NCBI GenBank assembly: GCA_018881555.1
Contig: JACAXG010000131.1
Location: 62,001-126,000, forward strand
Reading direction: 5' to 3'
Length of the DNA stretch: 64,000 nucleotides
Origin: Amblyornis subalaris
Lineage: Eukaryota > Chordata > Aves > Passeriformes > Ptilonorhynchidae
Shown here: positions 32,185-43,897 of the stretch, one piece after another
Position numbering within the stretch: the stretch's first letter is position 1
Layout: the number at the start of each line of letters is the position of its first letter
Notes under the pieces: generated by a model
What the model was told of the DNA's origin: nothing
Database searches by the model: none
What the model saw: only the letters and a program-made list of their open reading frames with translations
Made by a program: the position numbers and the translations under genes

Positions 32185-32330
32185 TGGGCTTAAGCACTGT
32201 GCCAAGCAAAACTCGATTTAAGCATGTGTTTTGCCTTAAACAAACACTTAAAATGGATTTGTGGAATAAGAATGGATTTTGATTTAAGCACAGGTTTAAG
32301 TGCTTTGCTGAACCAGGGTCCAAATGCCTC
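32185..32330. repeat. Possible ancient palindromic element rich in TTAAGCAC/GTGCTTAA
   Basis: The segment repeats TTAAGCA, TTAAGCAC and TTTAAGTGCTTTGCTGAAC words in both orientations. These resemble a palindromic, DNA-transposon-like repeat I recall from bird and reptile genomes, with 'gcttaagtgctttgctgaa' ends. No family name can be assigned and the arms are imperfect. Confidence 0.3.
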
Positions 32331-35300
32331 AGTCCCTAACCTGTTGTTTACAGTTAGTCTTGGCATCTGTGTTGTAATTTTAAGGACACACAAAGGTTAG
32401 TGGAAATACTGAGGTGGCTTTGCTCATTTTAGGTGAACCTGGCACACGTTAAAGGATTTTAGGAGGCATTTATAGCCCAAACCAGTAGGCTTTGTTGGCA
32501 ACAAGCATCTCTCCCAGTTATTTGGTACATTGTAAATGTGTGGCTCATCACACGGCAAAAGATATTTCCTCTCCACCAGTATGTGGTGGAAGGGGAATCA
32601 GACACAGGAAAGGCATTCAAAAGATAGCAAGCACTTAATTGCAACAGCCAAGGAGAGGCTTTCATCGTGTGGCCACTCTGAATGACATTGGGCATGCGAC
32701 TGACTGGCACAGCGTTATTTGGGTTTTTTGCTTTGATCATAAAATTACCAGGAAAGGCTTAATGGAGTTATAAATATCTTGTTTCCATGAGAGTCCTGGG
32801 AGGATAATTATAGCACTGAAGTCTTTACAAAGATAGAGCATTTATAAAATTATATTATCTGAGGTCTCCAATGGATAATGCAGGGAATTCTGCACTCTAT
32901 TCCCAGCTCCCCTATTGAGTCACTGTGCTCTTTGGGTGAATCACTTCATCCCTGTTTCCTCACACTGGGGTAATAATGACAATTACCTACTGCTGCAATG
33001 TCTATGTGGCTTAAAAGGTGTTGCTCCTACTCATCAGAGCACTCCAGCCTGGTTATTGATAGCAATGGATGTCTGGAGGGCTTTGGATAAGCTACATGCT
33101 TTCCTGATGTATGCTGCTGGTAAATTACACTAGTAGAGCTACAGTCAAATCATCCAGGACAAATATTTTAAATCTCTTAATTCACACTTTTTAAGAGGAT
33201 GATGAAACAGCTGTACCCCACAGTCTGCAGAAATACTTTGTTTTTAATTCAAAGCTTGGAATTTAAAGACTGTGGACAAGTTTCTTGTTGAGTGAAAATA
33301 CAAATTCCTTTCATAAAACCAACCCCTACAGAGGAGCATTACCTAGAATGTTGAGTGGCAGCTACCTGTNAGTAGGAGCTACACCTATACTCTAATTTTC
33401 CTAAGCTGTACTAGGCTTTTACTGCTTTAGAGACTCCATACATCATCTTTCCAGCTTTGGAAAAGGCAAGTGAGGAAGGAGTGATGGAAAATGAGCAAAC
33501 GACAGGGCCTGAGCTCCAGTGGGGTGCTTTGCCTGAAGGGCCTAACATGGATTTTGCATACAAGAACTTCAGTGATGGAGAGGAGATCCTACATCCCCCA
33601 TCAATGGCACTGTAACCACCCTGGCTGGGATTGCAAACAGCTGCTGATAAATTTGAGACAGAGCAGAGCTCTCCGATAGTGGATGGGCCTTTGGAGCTTG
33701 CTGTGCCATTTTGCTGTAAACTGAAATGGAAATGAGCAGATTCTCACCTGAAATGAGGTAGAAGTGCAGATCAGGAAATGGAATGGAAATGACATCTCTA
33801 TGTGAATAGTCCTGACAGCAAAATTGCCCATTTTTCTGAAAGAGAAACTCTTGATCTGCGGTGTGTGCATTCCTGGGGTGGAGTGAGGAGGCAAAGGCAA
33901 CCTGATTACTTTTCAGGAATTCGCAAAATATNAATCAAGAGAGTCTAAAGACCTAAATTCTCTATATGGGCATTCTACTTCCATAAAGCAACTTTTAGGT
34001 AGTCGACAAAGGCAGAAAAGACCTTTTCGGAGGGTATAATACTCAGATCAAGTAAGCACAGCTGGGCAGAGAAGCCTAAACCTAAGGAAGATCATGTTTT
34101 TTACAAAGCATAATTAGGGAATGGAAAGACTTGGCATTTCCTTTTTCCTGGGTCCTTGCTCAGAGGCAATTACCAGTGACTTCTGTGAAGATCTGACCCA
34201 AATAAGAGCCAAGTAAGGCTCTGTGGATGTAGTCCCTCAGCACTGCATGTCCAGANTCCTCTTGCTGTGGGGTCTTGCTCTGGTAAAGCAGGATCCAAGT
34301 GGAAGATGGGGCTCTGTCACACCTTCCCGTGTCAAAGGTCTCAATTGTANCTACATTTGACTCTTTAAATTTAACAGAGAAGTTTCACTGGGCTCAGAGT
34401 GTTGGTCTTTGTAACTGCTGACACAGATCCACAGGCAATTTCAAGGCACTGGCCTTTTATCTGGCCTTTATTCTGAAGATCATCATTGCTCAGAAAACCA
34501 TTAAGTGTGTCCTTCTGTTTGCTTGACACCAGAAGAAAATCAAGTGCTTTCTAGCATTGTGACATGGCCCCCTGAATGTGATTCCCAGGTTAAAATGGAT
34601 AAGCAGTGCAAGATACTCGAAGAGTGCAGCTCTTTAAGTAATTCCTTACAGCTGAAGATATTGCCTTTGATGCTCTTCTGTCCAAATCTTGGTATTATAA
34701 TTTACTATTTTAAGCTTGTTTATAGAACTGGAATAATACACAGATGAAAAGGATGATTACTAGGGCATGTTCAGGCATTAAAGCTGAGGCTTGAAGTTCC
34801 TTTTTCTGAAAAAATAAACCAAAGAATGTTTTAGTATCTGAAAACCTGGCAACTGGTCTTTGCTTACCATGAACTGAAATCAAGCACCACTTTGTTAAAA
34901 GCCAGTTTCATCACAATGACCTGGTTGTTCCTTAAAACAATAAAAAAGGCCCAAATCAGGAGGAGATGGTTTTATTCTGTCCTTCAATACATTCAGCTAT
35001 ATTTTTCTTACAGACTCTGGCCTTGCAGCCTGGTTCAGAGGTTTTGTGGACATGTACAGTTTGCACATTCAGGAGGGTGGGTCTGTAGGGAATGAGTTCT
35101 CTACGTACCCACAAGCCAGGACAAATCCAAGTCATTTGTTCTAATCACAAATCTGCCCTGAGCTGCCACACCTGCTAGCTTGGATCTGCACCTGGGAAGG
35201 CACATTTGTCCCTCCCCATGGAGATGTGCCAGCGCTGGCATATAGGGCTCAGAGGTGGAAGCTGGGCAAAGGTGGGAGCTGGGACTTTCTGAGCTCTCAG

Positions 35301-35333
35301 AGCCTGGGAGTGTGCTGTGCCACTGGATGTGTT

Positions 35334-35380
35334 GGTTGGGACATCCATGGTTGTGTCTGGCTGGTTGGGACATCCATGGT
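35334..35380 (+). repeat. 18-bp direct duplication, 29-bp period
   Basis: GGTTGGGACATCCATGGT occurs exactly at 35334-35351 and again at 35363-35380, separated by TGTGTCTGGCT. It is a local two-copy tandem duplication. Confidence 0.85.
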
Positions 35381-38074
35381 ACAGCAGNCTGCTTCCCAAG
35401 GTGGCACTGGAGCAGCCGAAGGGCACAGTCTAGACGAGAGGCCCTGTTCCATCTTTCCTTTCCTTTTTAGCTTCCATTTACTGTTCCCATCCTCCTCACT
35501 AGCTTCACCTAGTGCCCTTTTTCCTGCTTCCCAACTCAGCTGTAAACTCAGCTTACATTTTCCTTCAGGATTTTCAGATATTCAGGCTGCCAAATAACCT
35601 GAAAAGCTTAAAGCTGGAGTACAACACTACAAGGGTAAGCCTGGCAGATCAGTGCTTCNGTAGGAAATAACTCCTGAATAGACTGGCTATCCCTTCTGGA
35701 GCTCTGTCACACTGCTGGAAGAGCAGGAGGAAGGGGCAGAGCCTTCCCTCTGGCTGATGTGGAAGGAGGATACTCCTTAGAGGTTGCTCTGCTGCAGTGA
35801 CTCAGTGCTGTAGAAGCTCTGACTGCCCAAAAATATCTGTGTCACCAAGACCATTTCCATTTTGCCATCTCCAGTGCTCCCCTTGCACAAGGGCAGGCAG
35901 GACAGGGGCACTGGCACCATCCACTGTCAATCACTGATGTGATCTCTACAAGATCAGTGCTAAAATATATTAAAAAATTAATATAAATACAAGCATACAC
36001 AAAGGTAAAGCACGTAAGCAAAACATGTCTTAGTAGAAGTGTTGGAAAAGTAAGTTTTTACTTCTAGGCACAATTCAGGCTCAAAAATAGTCTCAATTGT
36101 TACCTGCTTTTGCTGCTTATTTTCTATTAAGTGAATGTGTATGTGGTATCATGTGCTGACTAATAACTCATCACTCACAGCCCTCTGCTTCCCATGATAC
36201 TCCAATTATGCCTTCAGTAGTCACTTAAAAGTGTCAGGATAATGAATGAAAATTTCAGAGACGAAAGAAAAACATAAAAAGTCTGAAGATTATGGATCAC
36301 ACTTTAAGAGATTGAAACATATAAATTTTTTTAATGACCTCTCACTGTAAACAAAGCTCCATAAAATGACATTTTGGAAAGCCTTCCTGTGTCAATCTCT
36401 ATAATTAAGGATAAAGATTAATAAAAGGTAAAGAAATCTTATGTAGTGGACTTCTCCATCAAACCTGTCTAGCACTGCTTCAGAACTAGGGCTCCTAAAT
36501 TCTACTTCTCAACAATTAATAAATGTTAATTACCACACTATTTGCTTTATAGGGGTAAACTGTGTCTTGCAGTGAATTACACTCTGTGGCCTTCTAATTA
36601 GTGCATATAAAAATAGAATTTCTAGTAGCTTTGTTTTCTTACTTGTTTACATTCTGAAGCAAATTAAATAATATATTCATAAGCTCAGTCTGTATTTAAA
36701 TACCTAAATAAGCATCTTGATTTTTCAGAACACCTACAACTCTGAGAGTCACACAGTGCTTCTGAAAACCAGGCCATTTATTTAGGTGTCTATATTTAGG
36801 TACATGAGTTTGAAGCGTTTGGCTTGAGGTCACATAGCTATGGCTCATTGCATTTTTTTTATTTCCATTTGGGTCACAATGGGCAAGTCACTTCTAATAA
36901 TTCTCATAACAAATGTAAGAAATAGCAGGAGAGGTGGTAAGAATTGCTTACTAAAAACCATCAGGATGCTTAGCACTTCCTCAAATACGTAGAGTTTCCT
37001 TCAGAGAGAATTAAAGTCTAAAAAAAGATACAAATCAGTGCATCAGAAAGGTAAGACTGTGTTTAGAGACTGAACTTATGTTGTGGTTAAACTGTGCTCA
37101 TTTCCTGGATTGAATTTTCTGACTTCTTTGTCGTTCCCTCCATAACCTTATGACCATTTTGACAAGCCAGATGTTTCAGCTTCCTCTGTTTTGACTGGGT
37201 AAATCCTAGAAACCAAGTGCTCCTACTTGTTCACACATGGCAGCAAACCACAGTTTATTCTTGAGGAATTTGAGTTGACATCATCAGTCATGCTCTTGAG
37301 TTGTGGCTACACCTCCAAGACTGCTTTTGAATTTGCACAGTAGCTTGTGCAGGGCCTTGACCTTAATGAACCAGTTATGAAATGAACAGTCCAGGACTCT
37401 GCAGAGAGAAGATCACTGGGAAAAGGACATCAGGAGAAAAACACAAAAGTTTCAAGAAACAAGGAACAAAATGAAAACCTTGTATTTCAGCATCCTCATT
37501 CAAATGGGAGAATTTACATCTGGCCATAATAGATCTGAGAGAGCTGCACTTGTACTTTAAGAATGTTTTTTGTTATAGAACAAAAGGGTTGTGTTTTTCT
37601 TTCTTGAAATGGAGGTTGTTTTAAAAGTCAATGAAACCTATTTTCCCCNTTGATGTATCATGCATCTAGGCTGAAAAACATCTCTTGGTTAAAAATATTC
37701 CTTCAACAGAAATGGGAACGTGCCATTTTTGTTGTCTTTAAAGCTGAGGGTTAGCTAGAAGATAGTAAAGCTCTGTTTTGTGGGACTTTATGTGAGACAG
37801 GGAATTTTTGCAATGTCAAATCAAAAAGCCTTTTATTTTTTTCCAACAGCTCTCGCTCTCAGAAGTAGATGTAAAATGGAAAGATACTTTGTTCCTGTTC
37901 TCATTGCCTTAAAAGACACGAGCTCCCTGTCTGACCTCTGTCTGCTTCTGAAGATGCTCAGGAACAACAGGGATATAAGAGAGAGGATTTAGGGAGAAAC
38001 AGAGCCAAATGCAGAGGCTGTCCCACTGCAAGGCTGGGAGCTCAGGGGTCCCAGAGCAGTGCCACAGGTTCTTA

Positions 38075-38400
38075 AAGAATCTCAGACTGGTTTGGGTTGG
38101 AAGGGATTATCTCATTCCAACTCCCTGCCATGAGCAGGGACACCTTGCACCATANTGGGTTGCTCCAAGCCCCATCCAACCTGGCCTTGGACACTTCCAG
38201 GGGTGGGGCATTCACAGCTTCTCTGGACAACCTGTGCCAGGGCCTCACCAGCCTCACAGTNAACAATTTCTTCCAAATATTTAATCTAACCCTGCCCTGC
38301 TTCAGCTTAAGATCATTTTCCCTGTTCTATCACTCCATGCCCTTGAGAAAAGTCCCTCTCCAGCTCTCTTGTAGCCTCTTTAGGTANTGGAAGCACCCTC
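38075..38400 (-). mobile_element. CR1 LINE 3' end, antisense
   Basis: It contains ctggtttgggttggaaggg, the ccatgagcagggacaccttg landmark, acctggccttggacacttcc and the 'ctcacagt-n-aacaatttct' segment, in inverted CR1 order. It is degraded and carries two unresolved bases. Confidence 0.85.
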
Positions 38401-38814
38401 TAGGTACTTCTCCACACCTGCCTGACCCCCACGAACCAGATTTGGAGAGAACAGACATCCCTGTGCACAGCTGGAGCATGTGCTTCCCTGCATCTCCAAG
38501 CCCTCAAAGGAAACAACTCTGCTCCATGATCATCCTGCTCGTGGAGTAACACATGCAAGGGCACTACAGGCACTGAAATTTTACAGCAGGTGAAGGATAC
38601 TCTCCTTTTCTGCAGCAACTTTTTATTTGTGCAGTGATTATTCCTGTACCCAGAACTAAGCAAAATGCTCTGTAGATAAAAAGTAGAAAGGGACAGCACT
38701 TGCTTTGCACATTGTTTTTCTCTGCAATATGTTGCAGCTAAGCTTCTCTGCAGTTGCTGTGCACACANAGACACCGGAGAGGTGTCGAGGCAATGTTGTC
38801 TCACTGCCCTGAGT

Positions 38815-38945
38815 GACTGGGTGATAAACTGGCAGATGAAGTTCAGCAGTGATAAGTGCAAAGCANTGCACAGGGGAAAAAATAACCCCAACTATACACA
38901 CAGAGACACTGGTTCCAGCTATCACTTGCACTGCAGGAGATCTGG
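38815..38945 (+). mobile_element. CR1-like ORF2 C-terminal remnant, sense
   Basis: The plus-strand translation in this interval reads DWVINWQMKFSSDKCKA then HRGKNNPNYTHRDTGSS. This resembles the W..(K/Q)W.MKFN..KC.VMH.G...NP.Y block near the C-terminus of CR1 reverse transcriptase. The element is non-functional and its ends are unclear. It lies between two antisense CR1 tails. Confidence 0.5.
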
Positions 38946-39302
38946 AGACTGAAGTGGGAAACCCTCTGGAAATGTNAGCGTGGGACTAGAAACTGGTCAA
39001 AAAGGGGAACTGAATGTTCAGAATTAGTAGCTCCCTCCTTAGATGATGAGGGGACCCCCAAAGTCANTGGACTCTGTATCCCAGATGCTCAGAGTTATTC
39101 AAAGACCCTTGGCCAGACAGTTATTGCCTATTCCAGATCCAGCAAAATTCAATAGTCATTTTAGCAGAATCAAAGTTTTAAAGAAAATAGTGTTTCCTTG
39201 TAAAATTAGAAAGGTTAGAGATGATAGCAATAAAGTTTCCCACCGAAAACAGAGAAAACCACATGAGCTTGAAAGGGAAGTCCANTTAAAGTCTGGAAAA
39301 TA

Positions 39303-39553
39303 ATCACAGAGTCATGGGTTTAAAGATCATCTCGTTCCACCCCTGACCATGGGCAGGGACACCTTCCACTAGACCAGGTTGCTCCAAGCACCATCCAACC
39401 CGGCCTTGAACAATTCCAGGGATGGGGCAACCACAGCTTCTCTGGGGCAACCTGTGCCAGAACCTCACCACCCTCACAAGGAAGAATTTCTTCCTAATAT
39501 CCAGTTTAAATCTGCCCTCTTTCCATTTAAGGTCATTCTCCTTGTCCTATAAT
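39303..39553 (-). mobile_element. CR1 LINE 3' end, antisense
   Basis: It begins with a degraded aatcacagagtcatggg-type tip and contains ccatgggcagggacacct, cactagaccaggttgctcc and the 'aagaatttcttcctaatatc' segment, ending at 'tctccttgtcctat'. It has the same orientation as the copy at 38.1 kb. Confidence 0.85.
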
Positions 39554-42261
39554 GATGGTGAGAAAGTATAAACAATAAATTTAATGCCTCTATAACAAAG
39601 AAACACTTAAACAGGGATAAGACTTGACATTGTTTTTACACAGTAAAGAATTATCCTGTCACAGCACATTGTGGAAAGCAAAACCACAAATGGGGTCCAG
39701 AAGAGTTAGAAAAACTAGAGGAGAGGACTACTGGTAGCTACTAGAGTGGAGTAACTTGGATAAAACGCTGAGTACCAGAAATCCCTNCCTCCCTAGCTGC
39801 TCGAAAATTATAAGGTAAATAGGAGAATAGAGAGTCTGTTTCTACACTGATTTAGTAAGGATCCAGTTTTGGCTGCTGGAGACAAAATACAAAGCTATAT
39901 GGATCCAACTGTGTTTTTTATCTGCTAAAAAAGTAACAGAAACAATCAAGATTATAATGCTGACAGAGTCAACATTAATTTTACTTGCTTTATCCACTCT
40001 AATCTCCAGACCCAGCCATTTGCAAGAAATCATCATCCATATCTGGTCAAAGAATTTGGGATTATCCCAGTGAGCAGAAATGTAAAAGACAAAGCATTCA
40101 CTTCTTCAGCATCTACAGATTTTGAGGCATTACTAATTTTTTCTGAAAAGAGGAAGCTTTATCACCAAAGCTTCTGCAAAGGCTGCAGGACTTAGCCAGG
40201 GTTTGTATTCTGATGATCAAAAATCAGGGTAGCATGGCTGGGGGGGCAAAATCTTATGCTTANAGTGCTTCAGTTGTGCTGAAATTCACCGTGGCTGCTT
40301 CAGCACCCTTGAGAGGCCACTTTTGCTTACAGATTAAATCTGGAGATGGGAAGCAGGTGCAGACTGAAGATAATGAGCAGCTCAGGATTTGGAGGAGATA
40401 GGCTAAGCCTGGGCTCGGGGATATCAGTAACAAACTCCCACTCAGTTCTGTGGGATGAGCTCACAGCCCTGCTTGTGGATCCTGCAAGTAGCAGCTGTTT
40501 TATCANCTCCTTTGGTATCCTCTCCAGAATTATAGCTTCCTCCAGGTTTTGGCACTCTGCAGCTGCTTGGGTTGTGGGAAGATGACCACAGCCTTTAGAA
40601 AGCACAGGGTGGATGGCCTGAACAGCGCTGGGGTCAAGAGCAGGACTCCATGAAGGATGTTCTCTCAGGTGTTCTTGTTCTTTCAGCAACACCATTTTTC
40701 CTTGTCTAAACAATATATTATTTTGTGACCTTTCCTAATAGAAATCTTTAATGCTTGTAACAGCAGATATGAAAATCCTGCAATTGTCGTCATTCTCATA
40801 ATTATCTAGTTTGAAGGACATTTTACTGCAAACAGTGGAATTAAGGGGTTTTTTTACCCTTCATCTTAGCAATGATGTCTGGATGCATATAAACCCAAAG
40901 TGCTGACCTTGGCATTCCTGATTTTTCCTGAGCATGGATTAGTTTGCTTTCAGAAGTGTAGAGATTCCTATTTTACCACAAGGAAAATGTATGCTAGGGC
41001 AACTTCATCACAATGCAAATATTCTTCCCAATATGAAAATTAATAAAAAATGAGACACCAGACACAGTTAAAGAGGATGGGGATAAGAAGACACAAGGAA
41101 ATTGTNTAACATAAAATGCAGTGGATGCTCTTCCTACTCAGAATATTAAAATAACACATCATGCAAAGGGAACATACGTAAATGGAGACAAAGGAAGATA
41201 TCNTACCAGGTTTAATTCTCAAAACAAAAACCAACAAGCATATAATTTGATTTAAAACCTGATTAGTTTATATAGAGACATCTTTGGTTCCACAGCTTGC
41301 TTTCTCTTCTGCATAATGCCTAAAGCAGTAAGATCATGGTCAGGGATTGATATTTTAGGCACAAGGACAAACCAATGAGAATAATAATTACTATTATAAG
41401 TTGCCTATTATACATTTAAAAATAAAAGTAGAACCAAAGCCTGAAAGGGGTCTAAACCAGACATGCATCAAGGCATAAATCAGTGCTTAGTAAAAGGACC
41501 AGGAAGAAACTCTTCTGTTGCAAGTACAACAATCTCCAATGCANTGCTCTTTGCTGTCTGCAGACATAAGGTGGGATATGCTATTGATTTCATTCTTCAC
41601 ACCATTTATTTTCTGCTNTTATTGGAAAGTGCTGCTATAAATGGCACACATCTTTTTATATATTTTAACTAATGGAGAATTATTCCCTACACAGATTTTT
41701 ACAGGGTATTTAATAATTATGTGGGAGTCTTCTAGTTCTCCATTACATTCTATAGATTTTCAAAGCCACCTTTACAGAAACCTATTTACATTTCTTTATC
41801 ACCCTATTGATTAAATCNCTTTGTATAACATTCCAAAGTGGAGGGACCACAGAAAATCAGCATTAGCCTTTGACGTTTAGCAGCCTGGGATGTACAGCTG
41901 GAAGAGAGAAAATAGCCCTTCCTTTAATAACACNTGCCTGGGGGGCATCTGAGGGCTTTCTCTTCTTTTTAAAATCATGACCAGCATCTGCCTTTTTCCA
42001 CTGGGAACGTGACGTTCCTTAAGAGTCCTACAAATGCACCTTCTGGCCCCATCTGTAGTGGGGAGATACCCCTGATTCACCTGAAAAAACTGGATCCATC
42101 CCAGATGGAGCTCGCTTCAAAGGACAGTTTGGGTGTTGGTGGTCAGAGGTGGGAATGGTCTTGAGAGCTCCATCCCCCAGAGCAATTAGGCCCCCTACAC
42201 CATCACCACCGTGGGAGTTTGGGGGGGATGTCACTAAAACCATGGCGAGGTGCTATGAAGG

Positions 42262-42535
42262 CGTCCATCCTACTTCTCTCTGCATCCCATCCCACCTCTC
42301 TCCATCCCACTTCACCTTTCCTCTACCTCATCCCATCCTACCACCCATTCTCACTCCCATTCTGTCTCATCCCACTTCTCTCCCACCTCATCCCTCCTCA
42401 CTCCCATTCCATTCCACACCACCACTCTACCCTATCCTACCCCTCCTCACTTCCATCCCATCCCAATCTCCCTACTCCATCCCACCTGACTTCACCCCAT
42501 CCCATGGCACCCCACCTCACCCTTGGGGTGGGGGC
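42262..42535 (+). repeat. Degenerate CATCCCAC-type pyrimidine-rich repeat
   Basis: About 270 bp built from variants of CATCCCAC, CATCC and CACTTC (for example catcccatcccacctctctc), with very little G on the plus strand. It looks like a decayed minisatellite. Open frames across it are artefacts of strand composition. Confidence 0.75.
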
Positions 42536-42689
42536 ACCGACACCTTGAGGGAAGGAAGCTCTGCCACGAGAACACAAAACACTGCCTGCTTCCTACTGCT
42601 CCCTGTGTGCCGGGGTGTCAGGAGCCCCTGCCCCGGCTCACCCGTGTCCCCACAGTGCCCCTGTGCCACTCATCTGTCCTCGTTTATCT

Positions 42690-42985
42690 CCTGACCCTGC
42701 ACATCCCCTGCCCGGCTCACCTGTCCCCTCTCACCTGTCCCCTGTCCCGGCTCATCTGTCCTCTGCCCCTCTCACTCGTTACCTGTCCCCGTACCTCTCT
42801 CGTCCCCTGTCCCACCCCGCCTGTTCCTGTCCCCACACAGCCCCTATCCAGGCACATCCTCTGTCCCCTCTCACCTGTCCGCGTCCCCTCGTCCCCTGTC
42901 CGTGCCCCCGCACATCACCTGTCCNCTCTCGCGTGTCCCTTGTCCCTGTCACCTGTCCCTGTCCCCTCTCCCTGTCCCAGCGCAG
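42690..42985 (+). repeat. Degenerate (CCTGTCC)n-type repeat
   Basis: About 300 bp of variant CCTGTCCC / CTCACCTGTCCC units directly abuts the RCAN2 CpG island. The minus strand is therefore rich in GGGACAGG-like G runs with G-quadruplex potential. Apparent proline/leucine-rich frames over it are not supported as genes. Confidence 0.8.
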
Positions 42986-43082
42986 CCCCCGCCGGTCCCC
43001 GATTCCCGGCGCGTCGCCGTGGGAGCTGAGGGGCGTGGCCATGGGCAGTAGAAGGCGGGGCCGGCGCGCTCCTCGCATTCTC

Positions 43083-43128
43083 ATTGGCGATCCCTCCTGC
43101 CCGTCTGGGCGGCGGCGTTGCTGATTGG
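43083..43128 (-). promoter_or_regulatory. RCAN2: Pair of inverted CCAAT boxes (NF-Y type)
   Basis: ATTGG occurs at 43083-43087 (CTCATTGGCG) and 43124-43128 (CTGATTGGAC), 41 bp apart start to start, which is close to four helical turns. Both lie just upstream of the predicted RCAN2 first exon. NF-Y commonly binds such spaced pairs. Confidence 0.6.
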
Positions 43129-43139
43129 ACCGCCCCGTC

Positions 43140-43238
43140 CTCCACCTTAGCGNGTGCGGCGCGGGGCGCTCTGAGGGAGCGGCGGGCGCGGAGCGCGGCG
43201 GACTCCGGGTGGGCGAGGGAAGGGCGAGCGAGCCGCAG
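43140..43238 (+). other. RCAN2: Predicted non-coding exon 1 of RCAN2
   Basis: A GC-rich segment with no ATG ends at GCCGCAG|GTAAGG, a strong splice donor (exon end 43238). Joined to the acceptor at 51008 it gives CAG-GG-ATG, placing G at -3 of the RCAN2 start codon. The 5' boundary is a guess. No transcript evidence was available. Confidence 0.5.
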
Positions 43239-43648
43239 GTAAGGGCGGGGCCGCCTCCCCAGGGGCCCCTTCCCCCCCGGGGCCGCAGCGGTGCCCCGCA
43301 GACCTGGGTTATGCAACCGCCCCGCGGTCCTGCNCCTGCGCCGCGCTTCCCTCGGGGCTCCTGCACCCGCGGCTCCCGGGGGATGCGCGGCGAGCCCGCG
43401 GCCGCCCCTCGGGCGGGGTCGGTGCCGGTGTGTCCCCGGTGGGACGCGGAGGGTATTGGGGCGTGGGACGCGGAGGTGANTGGAGCGTGGGACGGGGGTT
43501 TGCGGCCGTGCTGGGAGCAGGTCGAGGCTCGCAGCGATGCGGACCCGGACCAGGCGCTCGGGCAGCTCCGGGCTGGGGTGCGCCCGTGTCCCTGAGAGAG
43601 GCTCTTCTCGGGCTGCTTTAAACTTGGCTGCGGTATCCAAGCGGGANT

Positions 43649-43897
43649 GGCTTTAAAGTGAGGGAGGATTGGTTTAGATTAGATACGAAGAATAAATTCT
43701 TTACTGTGAGGTAGTGAGACGCTGGCATAGGTTGCCCCAGAGAAGCTGTGGCTGCCCNNTCGCTGGAAGTGTCCAAGGCCAGGTTGGACAGGGCTTGGAG
43801 TAACCTGGGATAGTGGAAGGTATCCCTGCCGATGGCAGGGGATTGGAACGAGGTGGGCTTTAAGGTCCCTTGCAACCCAAACCGTTCTATGATTCAG
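43649..43897 (+). mobile_element. CR1 LINE 3' end, sense, at the edge of the RCAN2 CpG island
   Basis: It runs from ggctttaaagtgagggagga through gttgccccagagaagctgtg and cctgccgatggcagggg to aacccaaaccgttctatgat. Two adjacent unresolved bases lie inside (about 43758). It begins about 50 bp after the CpG-rich sequence ends. Confidence 0.85.

Larger units (their letters stand above)
29926..42989. other. Intergenic spacer between CYP39A1 and RCAN2
   Basis: About 13 kb of mostly AT-rich DNA with no recognised gene. It contains CR1 fragments (30.5, 38.1, 38.8 and 39.3 kb), a possible ancient palindromic repeat (32.2 kb), an 18-bp direct duplication (35.33 kb) and two pyrimidine-rich degenerate repeats (42.26-42.99 kb). 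Open frames are short and lack domains. Regulatory elements or undetected non-coding transcripts are not excluded. Confidence 0.75.
42990..43600 (+). promoter_or_regulatory. RCAN2: CpG-island promoter of RCAN2
   Basis: This dense CpG block is the most GC-rich region in the window. It contains a GGCGGGGC Sp1-type box at 43054-43061 and two inverted CCAAT boxes, and continues past the predicted first-exon donor at 43238. Assignment to RCAN2 is inferred from the next plus-strand coding exon at 51.0 kb and from the absence of any other gene between. Confidence 0.7.

Noticed and set aside
38400..38891. 163-codon minus-strand open frame
   Set aside because: It spans the junction of two CR1 pieces and contains unresolved codons. 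Its right part is the complement of the CR1 ORF2 remnant.
42149..43640. Several Pro/Ser/His-rich or Arg/Gly-rich open frames on both strands
   Set aside because: They cover the pyrimidine-rich repeats and the CpG island, where stop codons are rare by composition. The amino-acid patterns mirror the repeat unit and no domain appears.
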